A stretch of 64,000 nt of DNA from Dactylorhiza incarnata (lineage: Eukaryota; Streptophyta; Magnoliopsida; Asparagales; Orchidaceae). A program made the position numbers and the translations under genes. Below, piece by piece: positions 20,453 through 30,567 of this stretch. The DNA lies in NCBI GenBank assembly GCA_033032865.1, contig JAWHQI010000049.1, positions 9,615,501-9,679,500 of the forward strand, in the 5' to 3' direction. Numbering within the stretch: the stretch's first letter is position 1; the number at the start of each line of letters is the position of its first letter. A model generated the notes under the pieces. The model was given only the letters and a program-made list of their open reading frames with translations. It had not been told where the DNA came from and did not search any database.

Positions 20453-21199
20453 TATCCTCAAGTCAGATATGCTCCAACTCTGAAAGAAGCGGGATGTAGT
20501 GGTTTACATCAAGCCGCTCAGTCTCGAGGAACTTGAAGATGTTCAGCTTGACTTCTCCAATATCGGTTGTTTGAAAAGCCTCCTCTTCCCGCACCTGCGG
20601 GTTGACCTGCAACAACCCGAGCTGGCCCTCGAAGATCAAATACCTCTCCGACCAGCTCGAGATCTTATTCGCCAGATTGACGACCTTTAGCCCCCTGCAC
20701 ATGAAGTCGAGATGACCCCTGAATATTTTTGTTCCGGCGTCTAGAATAGACCGCACGGAGAAAAATTTCTTGAACAGACCGATGGAGAAGCGGACTTCTT
20801 CAGACCGCATGTAGGAAATAAATGCGAAGATGGAGGCTATGAAATTTGGCGGGAGTTGTCTGGGAAAAACTCTGTAATGGTCAAACATGGTAATGAATTC
20901 AAGGGAGAGCGGAAACTTGAAGCCATTATCGAAATGATCGATAAGGACGACGATCTGGGAAGTTGTCGATGAGTTAATCCGCTCATCACGCGAGGGAAGC
21001 CACGCGAGTAGGTGGCTACCCACCATATGGTTCTCAACAAAGTCATCCAGTTTGGCCTGTGTCAGGCGGCATTCCTTGTGATCGGCCGAATGGAACGCTG
21101 AGGCCACATCAGTTTGGACGGCTGTCATCTTCTCAGACCGCTTCGACTTGCTCTTAGCCTGCGCCATGAATGTTGTGGGAATGACTCCGAAAGAGTCTA

Positions 21200-21209
21200 C
21201 TACTTATAG
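21200..21209 (-). promoter_or_regulatory. TATA-like box upstream of antisense gene B
   Basis: Minus-strand GTCTATAAGTAG about 35 bases upstream of the ATG at 21167. It would leave a very short leader. Match to the plant TATA consensus is moderate. Confidence 0.4.
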
Positions 21210-21546
21210 ACTTCAATGACCTGCAAATAGCAAAATTGGGTCGCAGCAATCTATCGCAAACCGCGCGGCCAGCAACCTACATCATCATAATATTGCACCA
21301 CAAAAAAAACCACAAGCGTATAACACAGGCCGTGCGACCTGCAGATCAGCTTAGACAACATTCTAGGAATTCAAAGGCAGACACCGCAAGCATTCAATAC
21401 AAAGCTGCACAGATTATAAAAACATCCAAAGGCATTAAATAAGAATAAAGTATCATCAAACAAAGCATCCAACATTCAGACTGTCCCGAGGACCAAATAA
21501 AATAATATTACAACACACATTGTCCTTAAATTAAAGCCATTCACGG

Positions 21547-23283
21547 CTAGCGGCGCTCGGGGGAAGGATGTTCGCGATGATGCCGCGTGACCTGGTCGTC
21601 AGTATGGAGAAGAAGATTATACATATGACTTACATTACAATGGATGTGATTGATTGTGCTATGAAGCCGCGCGACATCCCGCTCTACCCGCACAATGGAA
21701 ATCATAGGAGCAGGAAGTACCGCGGCGGCCTCTTCAATCATGGGATCGGTTGCCCTGACCAGTGGGGGATTTGAGGTCGCCCCAGCAGTCGGGTGGCTTG
21801 ACATCCGCGGCCTCTCATCACTAGCATTAATGGGTCGCCGGCTTCTGCCGACTTCCCTAGTCAAATGTAAGTACTTCTCTTGATAGTAGTTACAGTCGTC
21901 CTCAAGCTTCAGGACCGCATTCTTCTCCTTATTGAGCAGCGCAGTCAGGACGACGTTTTGTTCCTGCAGCACCTTCTCTTTCTCCAGCCACGCCTTCTTC
22001 TCGGCCTCTAGCGCAGCCCACGCAGCTTTCTCCTGATCTTCAAGTTCTTTCACCTTTTCTTTCAAGGTGATAAGGAGGGCTTTGAAGTCGGCCAGCTCCT
22101 CCTCTCCAGAAGGCAGGTTTGGTAAGAAGTTTTAAACTGGCAGAGGCAGTGGAGGACTTCATAACTTGATCTGGGTTATCAACAATAAAGAAAGCACGGT
22201 TAGCACTATCAAAAGAAAAAAAACTTAACTCGGAATACTACAAGATTAATGCCTGAATGCACAGGCAGCCTTGATTGCTCGAGATCCATTCTTCGGTGTT
22301 TCTCCTTCCAAAACCGCTCATTCTGCCTTCGTTTGATGGCAGAAGTCTGAATCGCATATGGTAAATAACTTGGCAGCGGATTCAACATCAAGACATTTTT
22401 TTTGAGGCCGCGTTCTAAAGAAGTAGACATGATGATAACCCACATCAAGCATACCTTTTTCCAGAGGGTCCGACAGCCACGACTTGTCAAGAGACCGCCT
22501 CAGCTCCTCGACCTTTATCTTCATGAATTTCATCCCGTTTTCTTTGAAAGCATTCTTTCTAGGCGCGACTTTGTCCGGAATAGCCGCATCATCATCAAGA
22601 TGGTCGGCTTCGCTTGTAATCGCGGGGGTGTCAAGCAGCTTATCCTGCTTCTCCAAGGTCTCCATACCCTTTAGGATATTACTGAACGTGACGCTGGTCG
22701 TAGAGTTGAGAGTCAACTCGTCCGGCTTATTTGAGGGGGTGACTTGCTCTTCGACGACCTCTTTCTCGCGCAACTTATTTTGGAGGCTAGCCGCGGTTGA
22801 TTTCTTGGAAGCCGCTGGGTTCTTGGCCTTCAAATTCTTGGCTTTCCTTGATATTCTCTCCGCCGTTGTTTCGGCCATCTTCCTCTTCTTGATCGACTCC
22901 TGGTCGTCCAGCTAAGACCAGCTGGAGTTGTCTTCAATAACTACAACCAACGAGGTAGTCAACCCGTCCGGCTTTGGGGAGTTGACTACTCCTTCATCTC
23001 CGTCATTTACTTTTAAAAGATGGACCCCAGAAGGGGAACATACTATATCGAAGTGGGCTTCACTCACGGTCTTTAATGGGACGATGCTTGAAGACACCTT
23101 ATCAGAAGGGGCAGGAAGATCAACCGGAGGGGGATTGGAGGAGCTCGCTTCGAGCTTAACAGGATTTTTGTCAACGACTGGAGGGTCAAGCCAGACAGTC
23201 CGCTCGGCCTTCTCGGGCCGTCAAACCTTCTTCTTCTTCTTGTGGTCAGGTTCCTTATCCTCATAGATAACAATTTTAGACAT
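21547..23283 (-). pseudogene. Antisense gene A of the Tat element (Lys-rich, coiled coil)
   Basis: Minus-strand ATG at 23283 opens with MSKIVIYEDKEPDHKKKKK. A Ser/Lys-rich middle follows (RISRKAKNLKAKNP, ASKKSTAAS) and is duplicated at 1061-1468. The last part, 22065-21547, is a strongly charged heptad-like stretch (AALEAEKKAWLEKEKVLQEQ) that should form a coiled coil, then a tail ending in HREHPSPERR. Breaks: a TGA after KKKKKV, a stop after NSSWS, a frameshift near 22380, and an uncertain join between 22230 and 22065, where an intron ending AACCCAG at about 22160 is possible. No catalytic motif is visible. Its product would probably be nuclear or RNA/protein-binding, but this is a guess from composition only. 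Confidence 0.6.
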
Positions 23284-23396
23284 TAAATTGGCCATGTGGA
23301 TTAGAGGTCTGACGGCTTGAAAAATCCTAACCGCAAGTGGCGAGTAGTGACTCGTGGTTTCAGAGGAATTATGCAGAATGAAGAGCTTTTAGGGCA

Positions 23397-23406
23397 TTTT
23401 ATAGAT
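23397..23406 (-). promoter_or_regulatory. TATA-like box upstream of antisense gene A
   Basis: Minus-strand ATCTATAAAATGCC about 115 bases upstream of the ATG at 23283, leaving room for a leader of about 85 bases. It lies between gene A and the 3' LTR and is independent of the LTR promoter. Confidence 0.45.
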
Positions 23407-23487
23407 TTCAGGACAAGCCGGGCGCGGTCTCCAGCTAGAACTTATATTTTCAAAATTTTCTTGAGATTTGAAAATATGCGGGGATTA

Positions 23488-24217
23488 TGTTTACCCAGAA
23501 GACCGCTACTGACATAATGAACCTATCATACCGGGCGGTCTATTATGCTAACCGCCTAACTCCATTTTTTTACTATTGGCACAAGTCTCTCGGATCATCA
23601 AAACCAACCCGCGCGGTCGGCCTACCGACAGGCCGCCATCGCGAGGGTTACATCCAGGGCTCAAGTCCAGAAGGCAAAATATGGTCTCGAATTATAGACC
23701 TCCCGAGCTGCTTCCCTACTCTACTCGCAGCTCATCTCAACCCTGGCTTAATACAGGTCGTAGCTCAAGCCGCCAGGCCGCGCGGCTTCACTCTTCTTTC
23801 CCTTCTATATCTCGTTACCCCCTGCCTGATTCTCATGTATCTAGGCAGGCAGTTATTTTATCCCTGCCCATTTGGGCAGTCCCCCGAGCCTATAAATAGG
23901 GGTGGCGACATTTCCAAGACACGCACACTCAAATCCAGGAGCTCGCTTGTTAGAGCTGTGGTCTCGAGTCCACCGTCTTGCAGTTTACTGCTCGGTCGGC
24001 TTCTTTCGTGCTTCGCCTTGTAACCCGCTGTAAAACACATCTTAAATCAAAGGAAAGCCCGTTACAAGAGTGGCATTCGCCCTAACGGGCGAAGTACAAT
24101 CTCGACCTCTGCTAGCGGTCTAACTTCTCTCTGTCAATAGTAACTAATAACTCGCGACCTCCTCTTTTCCTTCGTTTTCCTAGCGTCTATTATGGAGGTG
24201 CAAATTCGGCATCAACA
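23488..24217 (+). repeat. 3' LTR of the Tat element
   Basis: Starts TGTTTACC, ends ATCAACA (TG...CA), 730 bases. TATA box CCTATAAATAGGGG at about 23889-23902, matching the 5' LTR. Two CCGCGCGG octamers lie at 23609-23616 and 23778-23785. The last ~68 bases match the 5' LTR side only in reverse complement. Confidence 0.75.
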
Positions 24218-24640
24218 TGGTTTGTCATTGTATAGATCTTCTCGACCACGTTCCGAAAAGCTATTGTGGGCAAAATTCTAACAAGCAAATCAAAAGTTAT
24301 GATCGTTTGAAGTCTGGGTCGAAATCTCGCAAATTTTATTTAATTTCTTTTATTATTTTTAGGAAAAGTTACCAAAGGTCAATAATTTTTTTTGAAAGTG
24401 CAAGATAATGATAGTTTTATTTTTCGGTCATTGGAAGTGTACACATGGGTCTATAATCAATTTGATCTTTGCTAGACTTTAGTTGGACTTAGCAATTTAA
24501 AGTAGATCTTAGACTTCCCGAGGTCTACCCTATGAGGGGTTTGCATCGGTACTTGGAGATATGATGGGGTGACATCCCAAATTTCCCTTTCTCAAGATAT
24601 TTAAGAATTATTGGTTGCTATCCATACGTAATTTTTATAG
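24218..24640. other. Unrecognised flank plus a Tekay-type LTR fragment
   Basis: 24218-24440 shows nothing I recognise. From about 24450 to 24640 the sequence (TAGACTTCCCGAGGTCTACCC, GATGGGGTGACATCCC, CCCTTTCTCAAGATATTTAA in order) matches 31840-31910 and 38740-38840, i.e. a piece of the same minus-oriented LTR family. Confidence 0.5.
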
Positions 24641-25007
24641 GCTCAACATTTTCCGAAAGAGAAAAATTAAAGTTGATGATTTTATTTACTTAGATAAATA
24701 TCTCATAACATTTTTAGAATTTGATTTATATGGATAATATAGGATATTTATTGGCAATGAAATTATGAAAGATAGATAGGTCATCAAAATAAAATATGAT
24801 TTTGAATTTTGATCAATTTGATTTATAAACTCTTTAAGTTTTAAGAGATAAAATCATATTTCCAAAAATATATAAGATGACCATAATTATGATAGCTTAA
24901 AAATAAGAAAACAAAAAGAAAAAAGAAAAAGACATCGAATCATATCGTGAAGTAGAAATTTGTATATTTCATTTTGAAAGGATTCTACTTCATGCATTTG
25001 ATGATAC

Positions 25008-26503
25008 CTAATGAATAGGAGTTTTAGGTATCCAAAGGGGACCAAGTGTGGTTGTTCCTTTGGGTACCCAAATATAACATGTTGGCTTTTGAGGAGACAA
25101 GGATGAATGGACCCTTTCATTTGACATTAGTGCGACATTCTTAATTATGGGTCTCCATTCATACCTTGGACAAATATTATTTTTAGTTTTCAAATTTCCA
25201 TAGTCATTTACTTGAATATTTGGATAAAAATGATTTTTGTATTTATAATTTAAAGGAAATTTGTTTGCATTTAATTTTATGTTGGGAGAACAATTATGTT
25301 GTAAATGATAATGATGATCGAATTTTGGAGTTTCATTTACAAGCTTTTGTTGCTTTTCATTTCTTATGTTTTGCTTGGATAAATTATGAAAATTCATATT
25401 TAACTTGCCTTTGGATTTTGCTTGATATTTTGAATTTATGTGTTGAGAATATTTCTTTATAATTTCCTTAAGCAAGTTAACTTTATTTTCTAATTCATAA
25501 TTTTTAGCTTTGAAATTATGTCTAGCTTTATTATAAGCAATTGTGCTATTTTTAAGAGTGGAAACAATAGAGTCAATATGAGTTTGATTGTTATTTCTAA
25601 ATTCTTCAAATGTTTCATCCATCTCTTTTATTTCCATTTTATAATTTTTACACAGCACAATTACTTTTAAAAGATGAATTTTCTAAGCATAATTGTTCAT
25701 TTTGTTCTTTTACAAAAAGAAGTTCATTTTCAAGTTCCATGTATTTTTCTTTTCAATCATTAAATTCAATACAAGGTGTAATATTTTCAATTAAAGAGTC
25801 ATGGGTACAACTAGATAAATTAAAATTTTATTCTACATTAATTTTTTGCTTTTAAACTTTTATTTTCTAAGCGCATTTTGTAATTCGTATTTTTCAATTT
25901 CTTAATTTTGCGCTTTGTAATTTTTAGCAATTGTAATGTAGAAATAGAATTGCAAACAACAAGGGAATTTGATTTCCTTACTTTGCTTTTGTATGAGGAA
26001 AGGTTTGAACATAAAGTTCCTTTGACATCTTCATGTTGCTCTTCCAATAATGTGTTGTCATCATCCCTTCCTCTTGATGTGCACTCCATTGATCCATCAT
26101 GAGAGGAGCTTTCCCGAACATCCGTGCAAGCTTGTATGTTCTCCAAGTCTTTAGTTTGTTCCATACCTAGGGAAGGAGAATCATAAGTTCTTTCAAGAAA
26201 ATTCCAAATTTCATATGCGGTAGGTAAATTATAAATAAGTTTGAAAATATTTTAATCTAACGCACAAAATAGACTATTTATAGATTTTGCATTTAAAACA
26301 ATTTCGTTTCTAGTTAGTACGCTAGGTGACTTTTCAATAGTAATATTTCAAACTTTTTCATCTACAGCTTTAAGAAAATTTTTTATTGATATTTTCCACC
26401 CTTTAAAATTTTTCCCTTCAAATAAAGGTGGTGATAGTGATTTTTCATTTATATAAAAAATTTCCCCACTAGTAGAAGCGAGATCATGATCAGGAGATGG
26501 CAT
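25008..26503 (-). pseudogene. gag of C1: shortened core plus long coiled coil, no zinc knuckle
   Basis: Starts MPSPDHDLASTSGE and continues PPLFEGKNFKGWK, the N-terminal motif of copia gag. The core reaches SLFCALD..TAYEIWNFLERTY and then jumps to a Ser/Asp-rich stretch (MECTSRGRDDDN), omitting about 80 residues present in C3 gag. Next come Lys-rich helices (TTKRKIKKLKN-type) and a long coiled coil (MDETFEEFRNN, KARHNFKAKNYELENKVNLLKEIIKK). The end is CYIWVPKGTTTLGPLW followed by a stop. In SIRE-type gag this end is preceded by a CCHC knuckle and continues into pol; here both are missing. A few stops occur (after DEKV, in LD*NIF, near 25845). Confidence 0.65.
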
Positions 26504-26539
26504 TATTCCCGGTTGTTAAGCCGATTTGGAAGAACCTAT

Positions 26540-26550
26540 CTCTGATACCA
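26540..26550 (-). other. Primer-binding site of C1
   Basis: Minus-strand TGGTATCAGAG, two bases from the LTR end; complementary to initiator Met tRNA. Confidence 0.8.
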
Positions 26551-26552
26551 CT

Positions 26553-27744
26553 TGTTGGATCTTGAGGAGCCCTTAAAGGGGGGGGGGGGTGAATAAGTGT
26601 TTTAGAAAACTTTATATCTTTACAGAAAACTTTAGATATTTTAGTAGAAGTAATTTAAATCAAAAGTAAAGAGATAGAAACTAGAAATGAAATCAATTTT
26701 ATTAAACAAGAGAAGACATGATTATCATTTATAAAATTGATTATAAAATCTGATTTCAATGACGCTAGAAATTGAAGGAGAAATATGAAATACTCTTTTC
26801 GTTTTATATACCGACTCTTCTCACTAAAAACTGGTTGGCTTTAGTCGATATCTCCCCAGATACGGCCTCAAGCCGCTCTAGCCTTTCTATCCCCAGAAAA
26901 GGCCTCGAGCACACCCTAGATCTACTCCCTAGACCCAGTCGCCAACACAAGGCGAATTCCTCCCTAAGTCCTACCGAGACCTAGTCGCCAACACGAGGCA
27001 AATTCACGTACTGATTACAAAGGTAAATATAAAATACAAAAGACAAATATAAAAACTCCCTATGAGGTAATCTGAAGGAGACGACGACAAATCGTTGAAG
27101 ATCATTGAAGATCGTTGAAGTGCAATCGTGCGTTCTTTGCGTTGAGTTAGCATGTTGATCCAAGCCTCCTTTGATTCATCCTCTTGAAATTGAGTGGGAG
27201 ATCCTTTGTGGTCTGGAAATATGGCCCTCGCAAATAATTCAGAGTGCTGGAATAGGGCTCCTTAACATTAGTTGTTAAAGAAGACAAAATCCACCTATTT
27301 ATAGGGATGAAAGCTAACGTCGGCGTTAAGGCTAACGCCTGGCATTAACCCAGTATAGAAATATTTTAATGGCTCGGATCTTCAAAATAGGAAGGAGATT
27401 CTGCATCTTTGGAAACATTCATTTTAGGCAACCTTAATGCTGACGTTGAGTCTAGCGCCTAGCGTTGAGTCAAATCATTCCCAAAATCCTCCTGCAATTA
27501 TGGCAGCTTCCGTCCATGACAATTTCATCTTTGTGGGAATGAAAGTCAACGTCGACGTTAAGAGTTAACGCCGGGAGTTCTCTTCCAATCTTTTCAACTT
27601 GTGAGCAAATCTAGACCAAAAACAGCAACCTAGTGTCATCTTTGTTCAAACCTGCATGCTAAAAACACAATGGCAAACAAGATCAAATACAAGTAGGATT
27701 TTGAATTCTCAAATCAAAGGGATGCGGAAAACCATGTTCCAACA
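26553..27744 (-). repeat. 5' LTR of C1
   Basis: 1192 bases, ends TGTTGGAACATGG and GATCCAACA on the minus strand. TATA box (CTATAAATAGG) at 27295-27304. A run of 12 G (+ strand) at 26578-26589 near the internal end. GC-rich CTAACGCC/GGCGTTA motifs at about 27313-27352, 27441-27476 and 27543-27577. Confidence 0.85.
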
Positions 27745-28085
27745 CCTTATACCATCTTGGAGCGGATTGGCCCATTAGCGTATCGGTTGGAGCTACCATC
27801 AGAGTTGGAGAATATGCATGACGTTTTCCATGTATCCTCCCTTTGGAGGGCATTGCTTCGCCCTAATCAGTAAGTTCCAGCTGCGTCGGGCCCTATGGGA
27901 ACCGACAGATCTGTTCGGCTGGAGCCCATGCGCATAGTGGATACCGAGACCAGAGTGCTGTGGCGAAAGAGTGTTCCATCGATGGAAGTCATGTGGTCTA
28001 ACCACAGACGAGAGAAATACACTTGGGAGCCGATGGACCCTATGCAGCAACACTACCCGAGATTGTTTCCCCCAGGTATGATCTA
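27745..28085 (+). pseudogene. Tekay/Del integrase C-terminus with chromodomain-like end
   Basis: Frame reads YTILERIGPLAYRLELP, ENMHDVFHVSSLWRAL, then RIVDTETRVLWRKSVPSMEVMW and YTWEPMDPMQQHYPRLF. The pattern V.W..H....TWE.....Q..YP.LF is the chromodomain-like tail of chromovirus integrases, which targets insertion to heterochromatin. One stop (about 27871). The rest of pol is missing to the left, where C1 begins. Confidence 0.8.
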
Positions 28086-28297
28086 AACGAGCTTGTCCTA
28101 CTTTGTTTATTGGTTTTGTCACATCCCAATTTGAAGTAGACCCCTCGAGTGACATGTGTAAAATGGAGATGCTTGGGCTAGGTAGGAGTCTTGAGGTCCT
28201 AATGGTGCCATGCATGGGCCCAGATCTCCAGGAGTGGGTGTAACCCTCACCCCTTGAAGTTAGGAAGCAAATGGCAAAGGAATTGGTAGCAGGGAGC

Positions 28298-28380
28298 TAG
28301 CGCCAACAGTAGCTTTAGATAGCGCCGACGATAGCTTTAGCTAGCGCCGACGATAGCTTTAGCTAGCGCTGACGGTAGCG
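28298..28380. repeat. Short tandem repeat AGCGCCGACGATAGCTTTAGCT
   Basis: Nearly four imperfect copies of a 21-23-base unit (core GCTAGCGCCGACGATAGC) within the Tekay LTR; GC-rich against an AT-rich background. Confidence 0.75.
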
Positions 28381-28611
28381 GCCGAATCAGTGCACTTGAA
28401 TTCTTGCATGGTGGGTGGCCTAAATTGCATAAATCTAAGTTAATGGTGTAATTTTGAGCCAATAAGTAGCTGACATATAGATGTGGAATTCCAACATAAG
28501 GCTTGGAAAGTTGGAATTGCATTTAATACTCATTAATGTAAATCTCTCTCTCTCTTCCTTCTCTCCTAACCCAAATGGGTTGAACTCTCCTAATCAGAGG
28601 GCCCTATTCAT

Positions 28612-28665
28612 CAACTTCTTCTTCTTCTTCTCCTTCTTCTTCCTTTCTTCATCTTCTTCCTCCCA
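28612..28665. repeat. TTC microsatellite
   Basis: Run of CTT/TTC triplets with minor interruptions inside the Tekay LTR. Confidence 0.8.
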
Positions 28666-30567
28666 CCTCAAGGTGTTAACTTAGGGTTCTTTAAGGAGCG
28701 AGCTTTGAGAAGGACTTGAGCACGGCCGACCGCAGCCATGCCACTGAGGAGACGACCGCGTTCATCGGCCAGAAATCAGGTTACTTTCGACCCCTCTCCC
28801 TTTGTGCTAGATCTTTAGATTTAATTAGGAGAGACATTGAGCTCAAAATGAATATTATGATTCTGAAATGGTACATTACGATGCATAATTGAATGAAGAA
28901 TTTAGAGGACACGTTTATATAAATGCTCACATCGTCTGATAATCTATCGAATGGTTAGACTTTGGATAACCTCTCAATATGGGTGATAGCTTCAAGGAGG
29001 TTGAAACACACCGTGAATTGAACACGTGAGTTGAATATTGATGTTAAGTTGGGCTTACTTATTTAATAATATATGAATATGATAATATATGCACAAGTAG
29101 TCCCGCAGGGTCTCATAGAGTAATTTCCGTGTTACACGTACGCCACCACCCGAGAGTTATAACAACTCAGTATGGGTAGCATTGATGGCTTGATGCGGGT
29201 TATAAGATATGGTCATATCTTATGGTGATGTGTTAAGGACCCGATTATTGGGGGCCTTGGATGCTAGTTAGTATCGGGATCGATTGTATGAGGAGAAATA
29301 TGATAACGCTCCTTTCGCGAGTCCCTGGGTGCTTGATAACACGGGTTGTGCATGGGAATTTCATGAATGTGCATAGTTTACACTTGGTGGTGTAATGATC
29401 CTGGTTGGAGGATTACTTGTGCGGGTCTACGGGCTTGCTAGTCGTGACACCGACATATGCTGGAAGTTAGACTCTAGACCGGTTGGGTTGGACTCTTGGT
29501 GCTCACTTCCCAAAGACCCCTTCCGAGTTATGAAGACTCAGCATGATGTGAGCAGTACGCAGGGTCTTCAATGTGTGTTCTTAGCATCGAGGCATACATA
29601 GGTCTAGGTCTGCTAGTGTTCATACCTGCCTAGTAGTGGAGGAGCCCATTACACTATCTTCGTCTGGCCACGATGTGAGGTGCCTGAGTGGTTAGCTACA
29701 CTCGAAAAGCGGGAAGTATAGGACTATGTCGACATAGAAAATATGCATGGGTGAGTCATCATATCATAATCATTGCATCGCATTCATCCTTTCATGATCA
29801 TAGCATTGCACCGCATTGGATCCTCATCATATAAACTTGTATGGGCACTTTATATGATGGGTTACTTTATGTTCGGATCATTAACTTATTAGCTTGTATG
29901 GGCATCCTTATAAGTTAAGTTCAATTCAGTTATCTATATACTCTGCTTGCTTATACTCTTTTAATGACCATACTACTTGTTAAGATGTACACTTTATGCA
30001 TTTGATATGTTACCGTGATTACATCTTTCATTGCCACCTACTTTTGCTACTACTGTTTATATTGCAGCTTCTCTTCATTCCCTTCCGCCCGGTGCCTTGG
30101 AGTTGCTGTGGGAGAGGATGTGAAGCCACTTAGTCTTTATGACTACCGGTTGTTGCACCCCTCTTTTTAGGAGCGCACCCAGGAGCAGCAGCGCACGACG
30201 CTGGAGGTGGATAGCTAGGTCAGGACGACAGGGTCGGAGATTATGATTCCGTCATTACCGTCAATGACAAATATGAGCGATAGTTTTGAGATGTAGCCCT
30301 TGGGGCATTTCTTTTGATACTCTGATACTTGCATGAGCTCTCGTAGCTTCCTGTCTTTATATAATTGTGACACCTTTACTTATATGTGAATTTATGGCTT
30401 CTGTCTTTTATACTATTGAGGGGTTGGCTTGATGATATTGGTTTGGCCGGTAGGATAGGCGTTTTCTGGAAGAGGCTAGCTTGTGTGCCGGTGCTTCCGC
30501 AAGGAGGCTGTCCTGGTCATAAGACTCCCCTCGGCTGTGTCTTGTGTTCCGGGAGGGGGTTCTTACA

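Larger units (their letters stand above)
9594..21167 (-). pseudogene. Antisense gene B of the Tat element (gypsy-type transposon domain), interrupted by copia
   Basis: Read on the minus strand from ATG at 21167. Exon 1 (to 20453) has a basic start and then a domain with FPLSLEFITMFDHY, FPRQLPPNFIASIFAF and VRFSIGLFKKFF, which I recognise as the 'putative gypsy type transposon' family (Pfam PF04195-like). A GTAAGT donor at 20452 and an AG at 20382 define a 71-base intron across which the frame continues (LED then TTVVVLKNKPF). A second intron, GTAAGT at 19890 to AG at 19814, joins exon 2 to KxYDIDNPVFQDEVF. The C-terminus is acidic, then serine-rich, and ends in MAKRLKSGE at 9594. The copia at 9735-19416 splits codons just before SPKDEG; removing it and one CTTTC copy restores the frame. 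There are stops after LEHI, TCAE, K and DGLS, plus a frameshift near 19635. Function of such proteins is unknown. Confidence 0.7.
1504..24217 (+). mobile_element. Ty3/gypsy retrotransposon, Tat lineage, with nested copia
   Basis: Two related LTRs flank, in order on the + strand, gag, protease, RT, RNase H, a second RNase H, integrase, a long non-coding spacer and two minus-strand genes. The second RNase H (motif GAGVVLISP with TNNQAE) and antisense genes between pol and the 3' LTR are hallmarks of the Tat clade (Retand, Grande, Ogre relatives). Without the nested copia the element is about 13 kb, a normal size for the clade. Every coding domain has stops or frameshifts, so it is a dead copy. 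Which Tat family it belongs to cannot be settled by eye. No target-site duplication can be tested because the left flank is rearranged. Confidence 0.8.
24641..27744 (-). mobile_element. C1: truncated, pol-less SIRE-like copia
   Basis: Minus-strand element with 5' LTR 26553-27744, primer-binding site and a gag frame; about 360 bases of 3' internal sequence remain (24641-25007, similar to 56930-57240 of C2) before similarity ends. No pol domain and no 3' LTR. Its gag architecture and LTR match C2 (43881-59697). Confidence 0.75.
28117..30567 (+). repeat. 3' LTR of the + strand Tekay/Del element
   Basis: Follows the chromodomain-like end by about 30 bases. Starts TGTCACATCCC and ends GGGGGTTCTTACA, about 2450 bases. 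Blocks such as TGTGTTCTTAGCATCGAGGC and ATAGGTCTAGG match the reverse complement of 31540-31565 and 38420-38460. No purine-rich tract is evident before it. No matching second LTR in the window. Confidence 0.65.

Noticed and set aside
26545..26551. tRNA gene suggested by TGGTATCAGAG motifs (also 18204, 58766, 60904)
   Set aside because: These are primer-binding sites adjoining LTRs; there is no cloverleaf around them.
28481..28684. Ser/Phe-rich 67-residue frame
   Set aside because: Driven by a CTT/TTC microsatellite in the Tekay LTR.
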